Part shown: positions 33,322-37,415 of the stretch, one piece after another
How the letters are laid out: each line of letters opens with the position of its first letter
How positions within the stretch are numbered: position 1 is the first letter of the stretch
NCBI RefSeq assembly: GCF_015163715.1
Contig: NZ_JADDUM010000112.1
Location: forward strand, 1 to 37,415
Origin: Pseudomonas cyclaminis
Lineage (GTDB): Bacteria; Pseudomonadota; Gammaproteobacteria; Pseudomonadales; Pseudomonadaceae
Length of the DNA stretch: 37,415 nucleotides
Reading direction: 5' to 3'
Position numbers and translations under genes: made by a program
Notes under the pieces: model-generated
Told to the model about the DNA's origin: nothing
Databases searched by the model: none
What the model saw: only the letters and a program-made list of their open reading frames with translations

Positions 33322-33561
33322 TCAGGAGTCGACTTCCTGATCGTTGTTTTGGCCATCAGCCTCAGAAAGGATAATCCCCTCTTTCATGCCCAGAAGGACC
33401 GCTACCTTATGGGCCTCTCCACGTCGTCCCTTTTTGCGCCCAGCGAGCACTTGATAGGTGGTTGCCGGATCGACGCCATGTTCTCGAGCGAACGCTTGAA
33501 CTGATTTTCCTTGGTGTTCCAGCCAGGCCTTGGCTTGTGCGGCAGTACGGATTCCGGGCAT
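33322..33561 (-). CDS. Small DNA-binding protein, phage-type
   Basis: The 79-residue protein contains a helix-turn-helix-like region (AWLEHQGKSVQAFAREHGVD then TTYQVLAGRKKGRRGEAHK, residues 13-52). The spacing resembles small phage or pseudomonad regulators that accompany a repressor. It diverges from the XRE regulator at 33644, the usual layout of a Cro/CI-like switch. No ribosome site is clear before ATG 33561. No structural phage genes are nearby, so it may be a remnant or a domesticated switch. Confidence 0.7.
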   Translation of the reverse strand: MPGIRTAAQAKAWLEHQGKSVQAFAREHGVDPATTYQVLAGRKKGRRGEAHKVAVLLGMKEGIILSEADGQNNDQEVDS

Positions 33562-33588
33562 AGTTCAAAACCGTTCAAGTTTGTTTAA

Positions 33589-33615
33589 CCAAGAGATGAG
33601 TGTGTCACCTCTTGG
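33589..33615. promoter_or_regulatory. Inverted repeat between divergent phage-type regulators
   Basis: CCAAGAGATGA (33589-33599) and TCACCTCTTGG (33605-33615) are complementary with one mismatch and a 5-base spacer. The repeat lies in the 82-base gap between the divergent regulators, 28 bases before the XRE start, as expected for a repressor operator. Confidence 0.6.
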
Positions 33616-33643
33616 GGTGTGCCAGATAGGATCATACATCCAA

Positions 33644-34009
33644 ATGAGTGGAATCGGTTCGCGTTTGAGGCAAGAGAGAGAGCGACTTGGCTTGTCGCAA
33701 AAAGTATTTGGTGAAATAGGAGGCGTTGAGGCCAACGCACAAGGCAAATACGAAAGTGGAGGGCGGGCACCTAAAGCGGACTACCTGTCGCGGGTCGCCG
33801 AAAGAGGCGTGGACGTGCTGTATGTGTTGACCGGCGTGGCCACGCCGATTCAATTGGAAAACCTGAGCCAGATTGAAGAGAAGGTGCTTGGGGACTACCG
33901 CGCAATGTTCAAGGAGGACCAGGCAGCGATCCGTCGCCTGACCTCGACCCTGGCCGAGCATTCATCCGCGATGAACGGAAAAGCCAAGCCGCAGCCCCAG
34001 GATTCCTGA
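33644..34009 (+). CDS. XRE-family transcriptional regulator, phage repressor-like
   Basis: The 121-residue protein has an N-terminal helix-turn-helix (residues 3-60, IGSRLRQERERLGLSQKVFG) and the EANAQGKYESGGRAPKADYL segment found in phage-type repressors of pseudomonads. The C-terminal part is helical and has no LexA-like peptidase serine or lysine, so it is not a self-cleaving repressor. ATG 33644 is preferred over longer upstream frames because the family sequence starts at MSGIGSRL, though the ribosome site (AGGAT, about 13 bases away) is weak. It is followed by a strong terminator and thus is a single-gene unit. Confidence 0.82.
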   Translation: MSGIGSRLRQERERLGLSQKVFGEIGGVEANAQGKYESGGRAPKADYLSRVAERGVDVLYVLTGVATPIQLENLSQIEEKVLGDYRAMFKEDQAAIRRLTSTLAEHSSAMNGKAKPQPQDS

Positions 34010-34029
34010 CGCTTCGCCCAGCAAATCAA

Positions 34030-34060
34030 GCCACCCGCCTGCCGGCGGGTGGCTGTCGTT
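34030..34060 (+). terminator. Intrinsic terminator after the XRE regulator
   Basis: A perfect 10-bp stem, GCCACCCGCC (34030-34039) with GGCGGGTGGC (34044-34053), closes a 4-base loop and is followed by TGTCGTTT. It isolates gacA from the regulator upstream. Confidence 0.85.
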
Positions 34061-34160
34061 TAACCAAACTCCATATATATGACGCGTGCAACTAGGTCTG
34101 CGCCTTGGTTTTTTGCTAAGGTGTTCAGCAACCTATAAGACCATTTCGCGAGGTGTCTGC

Positions 34161-34802
34161 TTGATTAGGGTGCTAGTAGTCGATGACCATGATCTCGTTC
34201 GTACAGGCATTACACGAATGCTGGCTGACATCGATGGCCTGCAAGTAGTCGGCCAGGCTGAGTCAGGGGAGGAATCCCTGATCAAGGCCCGGGAGTTGAA
34301 ACCCGATGTGGTGTTGATGGACGTCAAGATGCCTGGGATCGGCGGTCTTGGTGCAACGACCAAATTGCTGCGCAGCCATCCGGACATCAAAGTCGTGGTG
34401 GTGACCGTGTGCGAGGAAGATCCGTTTCCGACACGTCTGCTGCAGGCAGGCGCTGCGGGTTACCTCACTAAAGGGGCTGGCCTGGCGGAAATGGTCCAGG
34501 CCATTCGCCTGGTGTTTGCCGGCCAGCGCTACATCAGCCCGCAGATTGCCCAGCAATTGGCTATCAAGTCCTTCCAGCCTGTCAGCGACTCGCCATTTGA
34601 TACGCTGTCAGAGCGGGAAATCCAGATTGCCTTGATGATCGTCGGTTGCCAGAAGGTCCAGACGATCTCCGACAAACTGTGCCTGTCACCCAAGACCGTC
34701 AACACCTACCGCTATCGCATTTTCGAGAAGCTCGCTATCAGCAGTGATGTTGAATTGACCCTGCTCGCGGTGCGCCACGGTATGGTGGACGCCAGCGCCT
34801 GA
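34161..34802 (+). CDS. gacA: Global response regulator GacA (UvrY)
   Basis: The 213-residue regulator of the GacS/GacA system activates small RNAs of the Rsm family and so controls secondary metabolism, biofilm and virulence traits. The receiver has acidic Asp8/Asp9, phosphoacceptor Asp54 ([10 protein letters not shown]) and Lys in YLTKGAG; the LuxR helix-turn-helix is at about 145-205 ([16 protein letters not shown]). The start is TTG at 34161: it is preceded by GAGGTG at good spacing and gives the family N-terminus (M)[11 protein letters not shown] longer frame from 34086 has no family match upstream. uvrC begins one base after its stop, the conserved gacA-uvrC arrangement. Confidence 0.97.
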   Translation: MIRVLVVDDHDLVRTGITRMLADIDGLQVVGQAESGEESLIKARELKPDVVLMDVKMPGIGGLGATTKLLRSHPDIKVVVVTVCEEDPFPTRLLQAGAAGYLTKGAGLAEMVQAIRLVFAGQRYISPQIAQQLAIKSFQPVSDSPFDTLSEREIQIALMIVGCQKVQTISDKLCLSPKTVNTYRYRIFEKLAISSDVELTLLAVRHGMVDASA

Positions 34803-34803
34803 C

Positions 34804-36627
34804 ATGACCACACCGTTTGATCCGAGTGCCTTTCTCTCAACCTGCAGTGGCCGCCCCGGCGTGTACCGCATGTTCGACAGCGAGGCACGCCTGCTTTACG
34901 TCGGCAAAGCCAAGAACCTGAAGAACCGTCTGGCGAGCTACTTTCGCAAGAGCGGTCTCGCGCCGAAAACCGCCGCCCTGGTGGCGCGTATCGCCCAGGT
35001 CGAAACCACCATCACCGCCAATGAAACCGAGGCGCTGCTGCTTGAGCAGACCCTGATCAAGGAATGGCGGCCGCCTTACAATATCCTGCTGCGTGACGAT
35101 AAATCCTACCCCTACGTGTTTTTATCCGACGGTAACTTCCCACGCCTGAGCATTCACCGTGGGGCGAAGAAGGCGAAGGGCAAGTACTTCGGGCCTTATC
35201 CCAGCGCCGGGGCGATCCGTGAAAGCCTGAGCCTGCTGCAAAAAACCTTTTTTGTGCGCCAGTGTGAAGACAGCTTCTTCAAGAACCGCACGCGGCCTTG
35301 CCTGCAATACCAGATCAAACGTTGCAAGGCGCCTTGCGTGGGCCTGGTGGAGCCGCAGGAGTACGCCGAGGATGTGCGCCATTCGGTGATGTTCCTCGAA
35401 GGACGCAGCAACGCGCTGACCGACGAGCTTTCCACGGCCATGGAGCAGGCGGCCAGTACCCTGGATTTTGAGCAGGCAGCGGAGTTGCGCGACCAGATCT
35501 CCTTGCTGCGCCGTGTCCAGGACCAGCAAAGCATGGAAGGTGGCACTGGCGATGTGGACGTGATTGCGGCCTTCGTCAACCCAGGCGGCGCCTGTGTACA
35601 CCTGATCAGCGTGCGCGGCGGGCGAGTGCTGGGCAGCAAGAATTTCTTCCCGCAGACCGGCATCGACGAGGAAGTGGCCGAAGTCATGGCCGCTTTCCTG
35701 GGCCAGTACTATGTGAGCAGCCCTGAGCGCGACCTGCCGTCGGAGCTGATCGTCAATGTGGTGCACGAAGACTTCCCCACCTTGATCGAAGCGATCCATG
35801 AACTTCGCGGCCGGGAGCTGGACATCAGCCACCGTGTACGCGGCACCCGAGCGCGCTGGCAGCAACTGGCGGTGACCAACGCCGAGCAAGCCCTGAGCGC
35901 ACGTCTGGCTAATCGACAGCATGTGGCCGCACGTTTCGACGCCCTGGCCGAAGTCCTTAATCTGGACGAGCCGCCACAGCGCCTGGAGTGCTACGACATC
36001 AGCCACTCCAGCGGCGAGGCCACCGTAGCCTCCTGCGTTGTGTTCGGGCCGGAAGGGCCAATCAAGTCCGACTATCGGCGCTACAACATCGAAGGCGTGA
36101 CCCCCGGCGACGACTACGCCGCCATGCATCAGGCGCTCACGCGCCGCTTCAGTAAGTTGAAGGACGGGGAGGGCAAGTTGCCAGATATCCTCCTGGTCGA
36201 TGGCGGCAAGGGCCAGCTGTCCATGGCCCGCGACGTGCTCAACGAGCTGGCGGTACCTGATCTGATCCTGCTGGGCGTGGCCAAGGGCGCCACGCGCAAG
36301 GCCGGTTTCGAGACGTTGTACTTGAATGATGCCGCCCATGAGTTCACTTTGAAGGGCGATTCGCCCGCGCTGCATTTGATCCAACAAATTCGCGACGAAG
36401 CCCACCGTTTCGCCATTACCGGCCACCGCGCCCGCCGCGGCAAAACCCGGCGAACCTCAACCCTGGAAGGGGTGGCAGGGGTCGGCCCGACGCGACGTCG
36501 CGACTTGCTTAAACATTTTGGTGGCTTGCAGGAGCTGTCCCGTGCCAGCATTGACGAGATAGCCAAAGCACCCGGTATCAGTAAAAAGCTCGCTGAGCTG
36601 ATTTATGCGAATCTGCACAGCGAATAG
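34804..36627 (+). CDS. uvrC: Excinuclease ABC subunit C
   Basis: The 607-residue nucleotide-excision repair nuclease cuts on both sides of a lesion held by UvrB. Domains are the N-terminal GIY-YIG nuclease (residues 15-95, [20 protein letters not shown]), a Cys-rich stretch ([15 protein letters not shown]), the UVR motif that contacts UvrB (about 205-240), the RNase H-like second nuclease ([27 protein letters not shown]) and a C-terminal helix-hairpin-helix pair ([18 protein letters not shown]). Length matches E. coli UvrC (610). It is co-transcribed with gacA, one base apart, and followed 32 bases later by pgsA. Confidence 0.98.
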   Translation: MTTPFDPSAFLSTCSGRPGVYRMFDSEARLLYVGKAKNLKNRLASYFRKSGLAPKTAALVARIAQVETTITANETEALLLEQTLIKEWRPPYNILLRDDKSYPYVFLSDGNFPRLSIHRGAKKAKGKYFGPYPSAGAIRESLSLLQKTFFVRQCEDSFFKNRTRPCLQYQIKRCKAPCVGLVEPQEYAEDVRHSVMFLEGRSNALTDELSTAMEQAASTLDFEQAAELRDQISLLRRVQDQQSMEGGTGDVDVIAAFVNPGGACVHLISVRGGRVLGSKNFFPQTGIDEEVAEVMAAFLGQYYVSSPERDLPSELIVNVVHEDFPTLIEAIHELRGRELDISHRVRGTRARWQQLAVTNAEQALSARLANRQHVAARFDALAEVLNLDEPPQRLECYDISHSSGEATVASCVVFGPEGPIKSDYRRYNIEGVTPGDDYAAMHQALTRRFSKLKDGEGKLPDILLVDGGKGQLSMARDVLNELAVPDLILLGVAKGATRKAGFETLYLNDAAHEFTLKGDSPALHLIQQIRDEAHRFAITGHRARRGKTRRTSTLEGVAGVGPTRRRDLLKHFGGLQELSRASIDEIAKAPGISKKLAELIYANLHSE

Positions 36628-36659
36628 AATGCCTTTCCACCTCGTAGCCAGTTGTGCCG

Positions 36660-37220
36660 ATGAATATCCCTAATCTGATCACCGTTCTACGCGTCCTGCT
36701 TATCCCGATTTTCATTTTGCTGTTCTATTTGCCGTACGAATGGAGCTACCTGGCCTCCAGTTCAGTGTTCGCCTTTGCGGCCGCCACCGACTGGCTCGAC
36801 GGCTACCTGGCCCGCCGCCTGGAACAGAGCACGCCCTTCGGCGCCTTCCTGGACCCTGTGGCCGACAAACTCATGGTGGCCGTCGCCCTGGTCCTGCTGG
36901 TGCAGGAGCACGGCAACCTGTGGCTGACCCTGCCGGCCGCCGTGATCATCGGCCGCGAGATCGTCGTCTCGGCGCTGCGCGAATGGATGGCCGAAATCGG
37001 CGCCCGCGCCCATGTCGCCGTGTCCAACATGGGCAAATGGAAAACCGCCGCGCAGATGCTCGCGCTGGTCATCCTGCTGGCCAACCCGTCTGACTTCTCC
37101 TTCTGGGTCCTTCTGGGCTACGCCTTGCTGCTCATCGCCGCCGGCTTGACCCTGTGGTCGATGCTCCAGTACCTGCGCGCCGCCTGGCCGCATCTGCGCA
37201 CCGAGGTTGAAAAGAAATAA
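36660..37220 (+). CDS. pgsA: CDP-diacylglycerol-glycerol-3-phosphate 3-phosphatidyltransferase
   Basis: The 186-residue integral membrane enzyme makes phosphatidylglycerol phosphate, the committed step to phosphatidylglycerol and cardiolipin. The CDP-alcohol phosphotransferase signature DG-x2-AR-x8-G-x3-D-x3-D is complete in [20 protein letters not shown] followed by VADK. Four or more hydrophobic segments are seen. ATG 36660 gives the family start [12 protein letters not shown]; the in-frame GTG at 36654 is less likely. It ends the gacA-uvrC-pgsA run and precedes the tRNA gene. Confidence 0.97.
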   Translation: MNIPNLITVLRVLLIPIFILLFYLPYEWSYLASSSVFAFAAATDWLDGYLARRLEQSTPFGAFLDPVADKLMVAVALVLLVQEHGNLWLTLPAAVIIGREIVVSALREWMAEIGARAHVAVSNMGKWKTAAQMLALVILLANPSDFSFWVLLGYALLLIAAGLTLWSMLQYLRAAWPHLRTEVEKK

Positions 37221-37240
37221 AACTTTTTTGAATCAAGAGG

Positions 37241-37268
37241 TTGACGGGTGCTCAGGATTCTATAGAAT
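37241..37268 (+). promoter_or_regulatory. Sigma-70 promoter of tRNA-Gly
   Basis: TTGACG (37241-37246) and TAGAAT (37263-37268) are spaced 16 bases apart, close to the sigma-70 consensus. A start near 37275 would place the transcript a few bases before the tRNA. The GC-rich bases after the -10 fit a stringently controlled tRNA promoter. Confidence 0.75.
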
Positions 37269-37280
37269 GCGCATCACCAA

Positions 37281-37356
<76 letters not shown>

Positions 37357-37415
37357 AGTATTGATCCACAGATGTCCATAGGGCGCTGGGGATAGCGAAA
37401 TAGACGCTTCGGCGT

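Noticed and set aside
34086..34160. Longer gacA start at 34086
   Set aside because: No family match for the extra residues; TTG 34161 has a good ribosome site and gives the conserved N-terminus.

Overview
The window is a chromosomal segment of a Pseudomonas, most likely of the P. fluorescens group. The evidence is the right-hand order gacA-uvrC-pgsA-tRNA-Gly, a TTG-started gacA, a DUF1652 protein, pseudomonad-type REP/inverted-repeat modules between genes, and high GC with strongly biased third codon positions. It is ordinary accessory chromosome rather than a mobile island: no integrase, transposase, CRISPR array or recognisable defence cassette was seen.

Layout. 1-2.3 kb: an acetoacetyl/dehydrocarnitine-type CoA-transferase (dhcAB-like) divergent from a LysR regulator. 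2.3-6.2 kb: a structured gene-free stretch, a sirtuin-CBS pair and topB. 6.3-10.7 kb: a GMC oxidoreductase and an MHS-type transporter, transcribed divergently from a LysR regulator. 10.7-14.1 kb: a nested inverted-repeat element, then a regulator (XRE-cupin) - glutamine-synthetase-like - AlkC-like run. 14.2-20.4 kb: single genes (RcnB-like protein, MFS carrier, DUF1652, triple-PAS LuxR regulator, nitrilase-fold enzyme, FKBP, GNAT). 20.4-24.4 kb: mgtA with a long hairpin-rich leader, followed by mgtC. 24.6-29.4 kb: a BvgA/BvgS (Roc-like) phosphorelay followed by a receiver-like protein with no phosphoacceptor Asp. 29.4-32.0 kb: dkgB and a class I DAHP synthase whose upstream region encodes two short aromatic-rich peptides around an intrinsic terminator. 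32.1-34.0 kb: nitrilase-GNAT pair and two phage-type regulators. 34.1-37.4 kb: gacA, uvrC, pgsA and tRNA-Gly(GCC).

The most interesting points are: (1) an apparent attenuation region for aromatic amino-acid synthesis with tandem leader peptides; (2) a four-hairpin mgtA leader with a 38-codon upstream ORF ending four bases before mgtA; (3) a family of RcsB/BvgA-like inverted repeats upstream of mgtA, of the BvgA-like regulator and of the receiver-like gene; (4) three genes (alkC-like, XRE-cupin regulator, BvgS-like kinase) that each read as intact only if one base is restored. Either the sequence carries single-base deletion errors or three genes are genuinely frameshifted. No wholly new multi-gene system could be demonstrated from sequence alone.
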